From Pseudomonas paracarnis (GTDB lineage Bacteria; Pseudomonadota; Gammaproteobacteria; Pseudomonadales; Pseudomonadaceae), in contig NZ_CAJFCN010000011.1 in the NCBI RefSeq assembly GCF_904063055.1, forward strand, positions 62,001-126,000: a stretch of 64,000 nt of DNA, read 5' to 3'. The position numbers were made by a program, and so were the translations under genes. Below the pieces are notes generated by a model that was not told the origin of the DNA, searched no databases, and saw only the letters and a list, made by a program, of their open reading frames with translations. Shown in pieces: positions 8,698 to 17,398 of this stretch; positions within the stretch are counted from its first letter, which is position 1, and the number at the start of each line of letters is the position of its first letter.

Positions 8698-10305
8698 ATG
8701 TCTGACCCCAAACCCGTGCGCAACGTGCTCTACATCATGTGCGACCAACTGCGCCGCGACTACCTGTCCTGCTACGGCCATGCCCATCTGCACACGCCGA
8801 ATATCGACCGCCTGGCCGCCGCCGGCGTGCGTTTCAGTCGGGCCTATACACAAGGCACCATCTGCGGCCCGTCGCGCATGTCGGCCTACACCGGGCGCTA
8901 TGTCAGTAGCCATCAGGTGGCGTGGAACGCAGTGCCGCTGCCGCTCGAAGAGCTAACGATCGGAGACTACCTGCGCCCCCATGGCATCCGCACCGCACTG
9001 GTGGGCAAGACCCACGCCACGCCGAACCTTGAGGCCTTGCAGCGCCTGCAGATCGACCCCGACAGTGCCCAGGCCGAGCCACTCAATGAGGTCGGTTTCG
9101 ATGCGTATCTGCGTCACGACGGCATCTACCCCGACAGCCCGCTGTTCGAGGATAAGCGCGAGTCCGCGCCCTACACCCAATACTTGCGTGATCACGGCTA
9201 CCACGGCAGCAACCCTTGGCACGAATGGGCCAACGCCGCCGAAGGTGAGAACGGCGAAGTGCTCAGCGGCTGGCATATGCGCAACGCCGGCAAACCCGCA
9301 CGGGTGGCCGAAGAACATTCGGAGACCGTCTACACCACCGACCGCGCCATCGACTTTATCGACGAACAAGGTGAACAGCCCTGGTGCCTGCACCTGTCGT
9401 ATATCAAGCCGCACTGGCCCTACATCGCGCCGGCGCCGTATCACGCGCTGTACGGTACCGAGCATGTGCAGGCGCCGATTCAACCTGAACACACCAGCGA
9501 TCACCCGGTGTACCAGGCATTTCGCCAACACCAGGAGAGCCAGAATTTCTCCCGTGACGAGGTGCGCCTCACGGTGATTCCGACCTACATGGGCCTGATC
9601 AAACAGATTGACGATCAACTCGGGCGGCTGTTTGATTTTCTGCAAAGCACTGGCCGTTGGGATGACACGCTGATCGTGTTCACCAGCGACCACGGCGACT
9701 TCCTCGGCGATCACTTCCTTGGCGAAAAAGAGTTTTTGCTGGAGCCTGCGGTGGGCATTCCGTTGATCGTGCGCGACCCGCGTGCCGGCGCCGATGTCAG
9801 CCGCGGCACCGTAGACGAGCGCCTGGTGGAAACCATCGACGCCCTGCCCACCTTCCTCGACGCCTTGGGCTTGCCCGCCGCCGACCATCGCCTGGAAGGC
9901 CGCTCATTGATTCCATTGCTGCAGGGCGCACAACCCACCTGGCGCCGCTATGCCATTGCCGAATACGACTACGCCTTCCAGGCTCCCGCTCGTGAGCGCC
10001 TGGAGCAACCCATCGACCGTTGCCGCATGACCATGGTGCGCAGCGAGCGCTGGAAGTACCTGGCCTACGACGGCTTTCGCCCGCAACTGTTCGACCTGGA
10101 AAACGACCCGCAAGAACTGCACGACCTGGGCAGCGATCCCGCCTATGCCGAGGTACGCGAGACGCACCTGGGTTATCTGTTCGACTGGCTGCGCGGGTTG
10201 AAGCGGCGCACCACCATCAGCCACACGGAGGTTGAGGTGCGCGGGCAATGGTTTCGTTATGGTGAGCCAGAGGCAGAGAAAGTGGTGAAGATCGGAGTCT
10301 GGTAA
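8698..10305 (+). CDS. Type I sulfatase / phosphonate monoester hydrolase family enzyme
   Basis: A 535-residue alkaline-phosphatase-superfamily hydrolase. The N-terminal metal site appears in LYIMCDQLRRDYLSCYG, and the formylglycine signature Cys-x-Pro-Ser-Arg is present as CGPSR (residues 56-60) followed by TGRYVSSH. A second metal site appears in FTSDHGDFLGDH. There is no signal peptide, so it should act in the cytoplasm and needs a formylglycine-generating enzyme encoded elsewhere. TPNIDRLAAAGVRF is common to sulfatases and phosphonate monoester hydrolases, so the substrate could be a sulfate ester or a phosphonate/phosphate ester. Its place among sulfate-ester genes favours a sulfatase. 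A long hairpin follows the stop. Confidence 0.85.
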   Translation: MSDPKPVRNVLYIMCDQLRRDYLSCYGHAHLHTPNIDRLAAAGVRFSRAYTQGTICGPSRMSAYTGRYVSSHQVAWNAVPLPLEELTIGDYLRPHGIRTALVGKTHATPNLEALQRLQIDPDSAQAEPLNEVGFDAYLRHDGIYPDSPLFEDKRESAPYTQYLRDHGYHGSNPWHEWANAAEGENGEVLSGWHMRNAGKPARVAEEHSETVYTTDRAIDFIDEQGEQPWCLHLSYIKPHWPYIAPAPYHALYGTEHVQAPIQPEHTSDHPVYQAFRQHQESQNFSRDEVRLTVIPTYMGLIKQIDDQLGRLFDFLQSTGRWDDTLIVFTSDHGDFLGDHFLGEKEFLLEPAVGIPLIVRDPRAGADVSRGTVDERLVETIDALPTFLDALGLPAADHRLEGRSLIPLLQGAQPTWRRYAIAEYDYAFQAPARERLEQPIDRCRMTMVRSERWKYLAYDGFRPQLFDLENDPQELHDLGSDPAYAEVRETHLGYLFDWLRGLKRRTTISHTEVEVRGQWFRYGEPEAEKVVKIGVW

Positions 10306-10320
10306 ACACCACAAATCCAA

Positions 10321-10417
10321 ATGTGGGAGCGGGCTTGCTCGCGAATGCAGTGGGTCAGTTGATGAATACGTCGACTGACACTGCGCATTCGCGGGCAAGC
10401 CCGCTCCCACATTTTTT
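10321..10417. repeat. REP inverted pair with T-run, probable bidirectional terminator
   Basis: The arms ATGTGGGAGCGGGCTTGCTC and its near-complement pair across about 35 bp, and a T-run follows at 10411-10417. It lies between the convergent sulfatase-like and AtsK-like genes, where a terminator is expected. Confidence 0.85.
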
Positions 10418-10431
10418 AATCTTCACTCAGA

Positions 10432-11337
10432 TTAAAGACCTTTAGTGGTTTTGCTTGATTGCCCCTGCACCCCCACCGGCACATCCCCCTTGAGCGTAAC
10501 CCGGCGCACGATGCGCTCCTGGGTGCCGTAGTCGTCCACCGCGTAATGCTGGGTGGCACGGTTATCCCAGATCGCCACGTCGCCGGTGTTCCAGCGCCAG
10601 CGCACGGTGTTTTCCAGGCGAGTGACGTGGCCTTGCAGCAGGTTGAACAACTGCGCCGACTCTGCCTGGGAGTAGCCTTTCAGGCGTTTGACGAAGTGCC
10701 CCAACAGCAGGGTTTTCTCACCACTGACCGGGTGCACGCGCACCACCGGGTGTTCGGTTTCGTACACCGTGGAGGTGAACACCTTGCGGTATTCCTCCAG
10801 CTTCTCCACCGCCACATCCGGCTTGCGGGCGGCATAGTCGTATTCGTTGCTGTGCACTGCCCAGAGGTGGTCAGCCAATGCGCGCAGTTCCACGCTCAGG
10901 TCGTTGTAGGCAGCGGCGGTGTTGGCCCATACGGTGTCGCCGCCGGAAGCAGGCGCCAGCACCGAACGCAGGATCGAGGCCTTTGGGTACGCATCGACGA
11001 AAGTCACGTCGGTGTGCCAGGAATTGGCGCGCTGGCCACGGGTGCCATCCAACTCCATCAAGAACCGCGTGCCGTCCCGCACCGGCACCGTCGGGTGGGC
11101 AATCGGCTCGCCGAGCAGGTGAGCAAAGGCTTCCTGGCTCTGGTCATCGAGATGGGTTTGTTCGCGGAAGAAGATCACCTTGTACTGCACCAGCGCCTGC
11201 TGGATGGCCTCGACGGTGGCGGCATCCAGCTCACCGGACAGTTTGATGCCACGGATTTCGGCGCCGATCCGCCCGGCTACCGGGTGAATATCGAGTGGTT
11301 GGGCGATGGGTTGAACGGCTAATGCGGCGTTGCTCAT
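10432..11337 (-). CDS. atsK: 2-oxoglutarate/Fe(II)-dependent dioxygenase, AtsK-like alkylsulfatase
   Basis: A 301-residue member of the TauD/TfdA family. The iron-binding HxD is in NSWHTDVTF, the distal His is in the C-terminal WDNRATQHYAVDDYG segment, and the 2-oxoglutarate-binding Arg follows in RIVRRVTLKG. TauD releases sulfite from taurine, while AtsK of P. putida oxidatively cleaves alkyl sulfate esters. The AtsRBC-type importer and sulfatase next door favour AtsK. The open frame extends upstream to 12120, but that part is antisense to the LysR gene; the ATG at 11337 (MSNAALAV) gives the normal family length. It is divergent from the LysR at 11521, a likely regulator. Confidence 0.75.
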   Translation of the reverse strand: MSNAALAVQPIAQPLDIHPVAGRIGAEIRGIKLSGELDAATVEAIQQALVQYKVIFFREQTHLDDQSQEAFAHLLGEPIAHPTVPVRDGTRFLMELDGTRGQRANSWHTDVTFVDAYPKASILRSVLAPASGGDTVWANTAAAYNDLSVELRALADHLWAVHSNEYDYAARKPDVAVEKLEEYRKVFTSTVYETEHPVVRVHPVSGEKTLLLGHFVKRLKGYSQAESAQLFNLLQGHVTRLENTVRWRWNTGDVAIWDNRATQHYAVDDYGTQERIVRRVTLKGDVPVGVQGQSSKTTKGL

Positions 11338-11520
11338 TGTGATGACCCTCATGTGCCTGCGAAACGGTGGGGGACGCTTCCAGCAACGCTCTATCCATAT
11401 GCAATTTAGGTCTAGCAAATGAATGAATGCTTCGTTGACGGAATAAGAACTTGCATTTAAAACCTCAGCTTGCTCGGTCGCAAATGCCTTCGACCTATTT
11501 TTAAAATGCCGGGAAAGCAT

Positions 11521-12441
11521 ATGGATCTTCGCCAACTGCGCTACTTCATCGCCCTCAACGAACACCGCAGTTTCGTGCGTGCCGCGGACGCTATGGGCAT
11601 CACCCAACCAGCGTTCAGCCGCAGTATCCAGGGGCTGGAACAGGAGTTCGGTTGCGTGTTGGTAGACCGTGGCCACAAGGACTTGCGCCCCACGCCGGAA
11701 GGCCAGGTGGTGTTGCAGCACGCCCTGAGCCTGGTGCATGGTGCAGCGCTGCTGAGCAGTGAAGTGACGCGCATGACCAAGCTCGACGCCGGCGACCTGC
11801 GTTTCGGCTGCGGCCCGGCGCCAGCCGTGAAACTGGTGCCGGATGCGGTGGCGCGGTTTATCAACGCCCACCCGAAAATCCGTACCACGTTTCAGGTGGA
11901 TAACTGGGAAACCCTCAGCCGCCGCCTGAGCCGTGAAGAGATCGATTTTTTTATCGCTGACATCCGTCAGTTCGAGGCCGACCCGAATTTCCAGACCCGC
12001 GCACTCACCCCCAAACGCGGGGTGTTTTTCTGCCGACCCGGCCACCCTTTGCTGGCCAAGGACAGCCTGTCCACCAACGATATGTTCGACTACCCGCTGG
12101 CGGCGCCGCTGATCTCCCAAGGCATTCGCAAACTGCTGGCGAACCTGAGTGGGCGTATGGATTTTTCACCCAGTATTCAGACCGAGCACTTCCCGGCACT
12201 GGTGAGCATCGTGCTGCAAACCAATGCCATCGGCGTCGGCACTGAAGAAGCCTTTGCAGAGGACATTGCCAGGGGGGCGCTGGTGCTGCTGCACTGGCGC
12301 AACTTGCCGCAGCACATGGACACCCTGAGCGCACGCTGCGGGATCGTCAGCCGCACGGGGTCGCGGTTGTCGCCGGCGGCGAAGGCGATGATCGAGACCT
12401 TGGTGGAGGTGGATAGCCAGCAGGTCAGTGTGGCGGTTTGA
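11521..12441 (+). CDS. LysR family regulator, paralogue of the 6942 gene
   Basis: A 306-residue LysR protein starting MDLRQLRYFIALNEHRSF. The helix-turn-helix is AMGITQPAFSRSIQGLEQEF, and the effector domain opens with DLRFGCGPAPAVKLVPDAV. The ATG at 11521 has GGGA 7 bases upstream; an ATG at 11506 is a second option. It closely resembles the LysR at 6942 along its length, suggesting duplication within the sulfur locus. It is divergent from the AtsK-like gene, separated by about 180 bp, and probably controls that gene and perhaps the ABC importer behind it. Confidence 0.87.
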   Translation: MDLRQLRYFIALNEHRSFVRAADAMGITQPAFSRSIQGLEQEFGCVLVDRGHKDLRPTPEGQVVLQHALSLVHGAALLSSEVTRMTKLDAGDLRFGCGPAPAVKLVPDAVARFINAHPKIRTTFQVDNWETLSRRLSREEIDFFIADIRQFEADPNFQTRALTPKRGVFFCRPGHPLLAKDSLSTNDMFDYPLAAPLISQGIRKLLANLSGRMDFSPSIQTEHFPALVSIVLQTNAIGVGTEEAFAEDIARGALVLLHWRNLPQHMDTLSARCGIVSRTGSRLSPAAKAMIETLVEVDSQQVSVAV

Positions 12442-12447
12442 AGGGCC

Positions 12448-12521
12448 TCATCGCAGGCAAGCCCGCTCCCTCATTTGAGCGTTGAACACATTCAAGTGTG
12501 GGAGCTGGCTTGCCTGCGATA
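12448..12521. repeat. REP inverted pair
   Basis: TCATCGCAGGCAAGCCCGCT faces GTGGGAGCTGGCTTGCCTGCGAT across the gap between the convergent LysR and ABC binding-protein genes. The arms are imperfect compared with the other copies in the window. Confidence 0.85.
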
Positions 12522-12545
12522 GCGATAGCCCAGGCACCGACAAGC

Positions 12546-13547
12546 TCAGAGCCCTGCCGCCACCAGCCCAGGCGCCACCCAATCACTCACCTGAAACGAC
12601 TTGCGAATCAACTTCTCCCTGGACGCCAAGTCCACCGCATCCTGCAATTTGCCCAGGAACACCGGGTCTAGGGTCGAGGGGAAAACTTCGCTGAGTTTCT
12701 GGTCTTTCAAATCATTGGTGAGGATCACCGGCGGGTAACTGGCCAGCCCTGACACCAGTGCGATGTACGCCTGTTTGTTGTTGTCATCGGTCAACCACTG
12801 CACCGCTTGCTGCTGGGCCTTGAGCAACGTGGCCACTGCGTCTGGGTGTTCATCGACGAATTTGGAGCTGCCCACCAGCACGGCCTGGATGCTGCCGGCA
12901 TCGCCCAGGTCCTTGGTGGTCAGCGGTATTTCTGCCAAACCTTTGGCCTGCAACGCCGTCAGGGTGGACCCGCCCCAGGTGGCGTCAATCTGCTTGGCGG
13001 CCAGGGCGGCAGCGGCCGCGTTGAAGTCCAGGTTGATCACCTTAAGGTCCTTCTCGCTCAAGCCCTGGCTGGCCAATGCGCTGTCGAACGACAACTGGCT
13101 GGCCGTGCCTCGGAACACCGCCACGCGCTTGCCCTTGAGGTCTTGCAAGGTCTTGATGCCGGAGCCCGGCACCACGCCGAGGTAGTGTTTCACTCCCCGT
13201 GCAGAGGCGCTGAGCAGCCGCGTATCCAGGCCATTGGAGCGGCCGATGATCGCTGCCAGGTCGCCCAGATAGGCCAGGTCCACCTGGCCGTTGGCGAACG
13301 CTTCATTGATCACCGGACCGGCGCCCTTGAAGTAATTCCACTGGATCTTGATGCCTTGCTCGGCAAAGGCTTTTTCAAAGATCTGCTGTTCACGCAACAC
13401 GTCGGTGATGCCACCGCCGCTGTGCTGGCTGCCGGCACTGAGGTCGGGCACTGCGATGCGGATTTCCTTGAGGTCGGCGGCATGCACCAACCCGGCCAGG
13501 GCGGTGCCGGCGAACAGGCTGATCAGACGTTTAAAGGGCAGTTTCAT
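12546..13547 (-). CDS. atsR: ABC transporter substrate-binding protein, aliphatic sulfonate/sulfate-ester type
   Basis: A 333-residue periplasmic binding protein with signal peptide MKLPFKRLISLFAGTALAGLVHA. It belongs to the SsuA/TauA/NMT1 group: DLKEIRIAVPDLSAGS start, VPGSGIKTLQDLKGKRVAVFRGTASQL in the middle. The ATG at 13547 has AGGAG about 9 bases upstream. Binding proteins of this group deliver sulfonates, sulfate esters or taurine to the membrane permease. It is divergent from the permease and ATPase genes at 13827-16237, an arrangement I recall for atsR and atsBC in P. aeruginosa. The symbol is by context; ligand preference cannot be read. Confidence 0.75.
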   Translation of the reverse strand: MKLPFKRLISLFAGTALAGLVHAADLKEIRIAVPDLSAGSQHSGGGITDVLREQQIFEKAFAEQGIKIQWNYFKGAGPVINEAFANGQVDLAYLGDLAAIIGRSNGLDTRLLSASARGVKHYLGVVPGSGIKTLQDLKGKRVAVFRGTASQLSFDSALASQGLSEKDLKVINLDFNAAAAALAAKQIDATWGGSTLTALQAKGLAEIPLTTKDLGDAGSIQAVLVGSSKFVDEHPDAVATLLKAQQQAVQWLTDDNNKQAYIALVSGLASYPPVILTNDLKDQKLSEVFPSTLDPVFLGKLQDAVDLASREKLIRKSFQVSDWVAPGLVAAGL

Positions 13548-13826
13548 AAGCGCAGCTCCTGGTGGGCGACGGTCGCCTGGGGAGCAAAAAGTAGGCATAG
13601 ACTGAACAAAACTTTAAATACTATAAATTCACAATTTAATAGCATTTAGAAATATGCAAGCTAACCCGCAGCCTCCAGAGGCATATGCATAAACAGCATC
13701 GAAAATATTCTTCGAATGCATTGGATGCGTGGCGGCGTGAGGCTTTAAATGACTTTTCTTATCTCACAATCATCTTGATCACGCTTTTGTAAGATCGAAA
13801 TCACATAACGCATTCGGAGGTCTTCC

Positions 13827-15425
13827 ATGGCCCGGATTTCACTTCTGAGCCTGCCGCTGGCGGCCCCGTCTAAAGGCATCGCGCCGCGCTGGGCGCAGCT
13901 GGGCCAGCGTTTATTGCCGTGGCTGCTGCCGCTCACGCTGTTTGCCTTATGGTGGCTGGCCAGCCGCAATCATTGGATGAGCGAGCAGATTCTGCCCACC
14001 CCCGCCCTGGTGTGGAACAGCGCGGTGGAGTTGGCCGCTGGCGAGTTATGGAGCCATCTGGCGATCAGCTTGCAGCGCTTGTTCTGGGGCCTGCTGGCCG
14101 GTGTCAGTGCCGGCGCGATACTCGGCGCGTCCCTGGGTTTCAGTGCGCGCGCCGAGCGCTTGGTGTTCCCGACGTTCAGCGCGCTGGCGCAAGTGCCGAC
14201 CCTCGCCTGGATCCCGCTGTTCATGGTGTTTTTCGGCATTGGCGAAACCCTCAAGCTGGTGGTGCTGGTCAAGGCCATCGTGGTGCCCGTGACCCTGCAT
14301 ACCCTGGTGGGCGTGCGCGACGCCCAGCCCAACCTGCGCGAAGCCGCCCGTGTACTGCGCGTGCCTGGCCATTTGCTGATCCGCCGCCTGGTCCTGCCCG
14401 CCGCACTGCCTGCGTTCATGGCCGGCGTACGCCTGGCCCTGGCCGCCGGCTGGACCTCCCTGCTGGCCGTGGAGCTGCTGGCCTCCAGCGAAGGCATCGG
14501 CTACCTGATGGTGTGGGCGCGCCAGTTGTTCATGCTCGATATCGTCTTCGTGTGCATCGTGGTCATTGGCGTGCTGGGTGTGGTGATGGACCGCGGCATC
14601 GGCTGGCTGGATCGCAAGTGGGTGCACTGGCCCCACCCCGCCACCGCACAGATCCGCCGCGGGCCACGCTATGAAGGCTGGCAACGCCTGCAGCCCTGGT
14701 TGTTACCCTTGCTGTTGTTGGCGCTGTGGCAGGCCGCGACGCAACAGGGCTGGGTAGACCCGAACATTCTGGTCAGCCCCTGGGCCGTGCTGCAAACCAT
14801 CCTGGCCGGCGTGCTGGATGGCAGCTTGACCACCGCCCTGGGCAAAAGCCTGGGACGGGCCCTGGGCGGCTTGTTGCTCGGCGGCAGCCTGGGCTTTGCC
14901 GTGGGCTTGTGGCTGGGGTTGTCGCGGCGCAGTGAACGACTGCTCGGCCCAACCTTGTCCGCGTTGCGCCAGATTGCCATTTTCGCCTGGGTGCCACTGT
15001 TGACCGCCTGGTTCGGCCTGGGTGAGTTGGCCAAGTGGGTGTTTATCGCCCTCGCCGCCTTCTTCCCGTTGTTTATTGCCACCCAGCGCAGCGTGCTCAA
15101 CCTGTCACCCCAGCTGCGCGAAGCCGCGCAGGTGCTGCGGCTGAACCTCTGGCAACGCCTGCGCCGCCTGGTGCTGCCGGGTGCCGCGTCGGGGATTTTC
15201 GCCGGCCTGCGCCTGAGCCTGATCTACGCGTGGATGGGCACCCTCGGCGCCGAATATTTCATGCCCTCCAATGGCGGCATCGGCAGCCTGATGATCGGCG
15301 CCCAACAGCTGCTGCGCATGGACCTGATCATGAGCGGCATGCTGCTGGTCGGCCTCACCGGCGCCACCCTCAACCTGTTCGGCCAACGCCTCGAAACCCG
15401 CGCCACTCGCTGGAGACACGCATGA
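13827..15425 (+). CDS. atsB: ABC transporter permease, fused double BPD_transp_1 domains
   Basis: A 532-residue inner-membrane protein made of two homologous permease halves. Each half has its own leading helix (PWLLPLTLFALWWLA near residue 30; PWLLPLLLLALWQAA near 290) and its own EAA loop (LREAARVLRVPGHLLIRRLVLPAALPAF in the first; LREAAQVLRLNLWQRLRRLVLPGAASGI in the second). SsuC and TauC are about 260 residues and act as dimers, so this is a tandem fusion giving a pseudo-dimer. AtsB of P. aeruginosa has, as I recall, a similar double length. The gene overlaps atsC by 4 bp (ATGA). Confidence 0.85.
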   Translation: MARISLLSLPLAAPSKGIAPRWAQLGQRLLPWLLPLTLFALWWLASRNHWMSEQILPTPALVWNSAVELAAGELWSHLAISLQRLFWGLLAGVSAGAILGASLGFSARAERLVFPTFSALAQVPTLAWIPLFMVFFGIGETLKLVVLVKAIVVPVTLHTLVGVRDAQPNLREAARVLRVPGHLLIRRLVLPAALPAFMAGVRLALAAGWTSLLAVELLASSEGIGYLMVWARQLFMLDIVFVCIVVIGVLGVVMDRGIGWLDRKWVHWPHPATAQIRRGPRYEGWQRLQPWLLPLLLLALWQAATQQGWVDPNILVSPWAVLQTILAGVLDGSLTTALGKSLGRALGGLLLGGSLGFAVGLWLGLSRRSERLLGPTLSALRQIAIFAWVPLLTAWFGLGELAKWVFIALAAFFPLFIATQRSVLNLSPQLREAAQVLRLNLWQRLRRLVLPGAASGIFAGLRLSLIYAWMGTLGAEYFMPSNGGIGSLMIGAQQLLRMDLIMSGMLLVGLTGATLNLFGQRLETRATRWRHA

Positions 15426-16237
15426 ACGCACCAATTGTCAGCTTCAACCACGTGGGCAAGTCCTTCGACGTCGATGGCTTCGAACTGGAAGCCATCCGCG
15501 AATTCAACCTGGAGGTGGCCGAAGGGGAATTCGTCGCGATTGTCGGCGCCAGCGGTTGCGGCAAGTCCACCCTGCTGCGCCTGCTGGTGGGGCTCGATAC
15601 GCAGTATCGCGGCGAGATCCAGGTGGATGGTAACGCCGTCAGCGGGATCGGCGGCGAACGCGGTATTGTGTTCCAGGAGCACCGCCTGTTCCCGTGGCTG
15701 ACCGTGGCGCAAAACATCGGCCTGGGCCTGGTCAACGAGCCGCTGAGCGAAGCCGAACGCACGCGGCGCATCGGTGATTTTATCGAGTTGGTGGGCCTGA
15801 CTGACTTCACCCGCGCCTACCCCCACCAACTCTCCGGCGGCATGGCGCAACGGGTGGCGATTGCCCGCGGCCTGGTGGCAAGCCCGCGCATCCTGTTGCT
15901 GGACGAACCCTTCGGCGCCCTCGACGCGCTGACCCGCCAGCAGATGCAGGATGAACTGTTGGCCATTCGCGCCCGCGCCAGAATCACCACGGTGCTGGTC
16001 ACCCATGACGTGGAAGAGGCGATTTTCCTCGCCGACCGCGTGGTGGTGATGGAGCCCAGGCCCGGGCGCATCAAGCAAATAGTCGAGATCGCCCTGCCCC
16101 ATCCACGCCAGCGCAGCAGCTTTGAATTCCACCAACTGCGCGAAGAACTGCTGCACGAACTGATCAGCGATGACCACTACCAACCACCCGTGCGCGAACA
16201 GATTCGCGATTTGCCCCTGGCGTTTATTGCCTGCTGA
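15422..16237 (+). CDS. atsC: ABC transporter ATP-binding protein, SsuB/TauB type
   Basis: A protein of about 271 residues with all ATPase motifs: Walker A GASGCGKST, Q-loop IVFQEHRLFPWL, signature LSGGMAQR, Walker B RILLLDEPFGALD and the switch His in LVTHDVEEAIFLADR. FPWLTV and GALDALTRQQMQ are typical of the nitrate/sulfonate/taurine importer ATPases. The ATG overlaps the permease stop (ATGA), so the two are co-translated. Its last 14 bp overlap the convergent desaturase gene. It powers import through the double permease with the divergently encoded binding protein. Confidence 0.87.
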   Translation: MNAPIVSFNHVGKSFDVDGFELEAIREFNLEVAEGEFVAIVGASGCGKSTLLRLLVGLDTQYRGEIQVDGNAVSGIGGERGIVFQEHRLFPWLTVAQNIGLGLVNEPLSEAERTRRIGDFIELVGLTDFTRAYPHQLSGGMAQRVAIARGLVASPRILLLDEPFGALDALTRQQMQDELLAIRARARITTVLVTHDVEEAIFLADRVVVMEPRPGRIKQIVEIALPHPRQRSSFEFHQLREELLHELISDDHYQPPVREQIRDLPLAFIAC

Positions 16238-17297
16238 GGTGAGCTAAATCGCTGTGTGCCTGCTCACGTCGTTCGAAGCGGTTGGCGCGGGCAAAGGTGC
16301 CCAAATCATTGAAGCGCACCCCCATCTCGGCCATGACCTTGTGCGCCACCTTGGCGGTCATCTGGCGGATGTAGAACGGTTCTTTCACCACAAAGTGATG
16401 GATGCCGTGGGTGCTGCCGAAATTGAAGCAGAACGCCTGCAACGGCCACAGCCACCAAGGGTTCAGCACTTGGGTTTGCTGAATCACATTGCCCAGTTCC
16501 ACATCGCCGTAGTAATGCATGTTGGAGCTGACAAAGTGCAGGCAGAAGGTGCGTAACACGTTCGGGCCGATGATCACCACCGCAGCGATATCGATCACCT
16601 GCATCACCTGCAAGGTACCGGCTGACCACTGAATGGGCGCGCCCATCAAACTGGCAATGCCATTGGCGGCATGAAAGCCCAGGAAGACGTACCACGCGCC
16701 CCAATGCAGCAAGGCCAGCGGTGCGTACACCAGCAGCACGCGCTTGAGGATGCTGAACCTGTGCGGCCAGGTCTTGGCGCGCAACAGACGGATCAAGGCT
16801 GACATCATGTTGTCCCCCACCATCAGCAACCGCGCGATGCCCCAGGGTTCGCCATTGGTGATCGCGCGCTCTTCCATGTCGGCCTCGGTGCCCGAGACCT
16901 TGTGATGGTTGAGGTGCAAGTGCCGGCGTATCCATGGGTTGATGGTGCTTGGCCGTGCGAGCCATACCAGGCCCATCATCAGGTTGTGGGGCACGCGTTG
17001 CTTGCGAAAGTACATGCTGTGGATCAGGTCGTGTTCCAACTCATGGGTGAGCGAGGCGAAGAAGGCATTGAGCAGCAGACACACCCACCAGGCCATATGA
17101 CCGCTGATATAGAGCGCTGCCGAGCCGAACATGCCCAGCAGGGCAAAGGCCAGGATGCCTGCGCCCAGTGCGTCCTGATGCAACAACCAGGGGTGCCGCT
17201 GGCGCAAGCGCACGCCTTCGGCCATCACGACCTCGCGGATATGCGCCGAACGCTGTTGCGCGTTCAACGGCTGGGGGCTTGCAGAAGTACCGTCCAT
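16224..17297 (-). CDS. Membrane fatty acid desaturase family protein
   Basis: A protein of about 357 residues with three histidine clusters of di-iron desaturases/hydroxylases: HELEHDLIHSMYF, HLHLNHHKVSG and STHGIHHFVV. Four or so membrane helices flank them (AFALLGMFGSAALYISGHMAWWVCLLLNAFF and the later VIDIAAVVIIGPNVL). The ATG at 17297 is preferred to the GTG at 17336. It is divergent from an AraC regulator at 17399, with about 100 bp between them, so regulation by that protein is likely. The substrate is unknown; the family includes lipid desaturases and alkane or carotenoid hydroxylases. Confidence 0.82.
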   Translation of the reverse strand: MDGTSASPQPLNAQQRSAHIREVVMAEGVRLRQRHPWLLHQDALGAGILAFALLGMFGSAALYISGHMAWWVCLLLNAFFASLTHELEHDLIHSMYFRKQRVPHNLMMGLVWLARPSTINPWIRRHLHLNHHKVSGTEADMEERAITNGEPWGIARLLMVGDNMMSALIRLLRAKTWPHRFSILKRVLLVYAPLALLHWGAWYVFLGFHAANGIASLMGAPIQWSAGTLQVMQVIDIAAVVIIGPNVLRTFCLHFVSSNMHYYGDVELGNVIQQTQVLNPWWLWPLQAFCFNFGSTHGIHHFVVKEPFYIRQMTAKVAHKVMAEMGVRFNDLGTFARANRFERREQAHSDLAHLSRQ

Positions 17298-17398
17298 GCT
17301 TCCATTCTCTTGTGAAGTGATGCCTGAATCCTGCACCTAACCCTAGCGCAGGACGCTAGCCGCGCACGCCAATCTGTTGACCACAAGCGCCAATTGCC

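Noticed and set aside
11338..12120. N-terminal extension of the dioxygenase frame
   Set aside because: It lies antisense to the LysR gene at 11521 and across the promoter region; the ATG at 11337 gives the family length.
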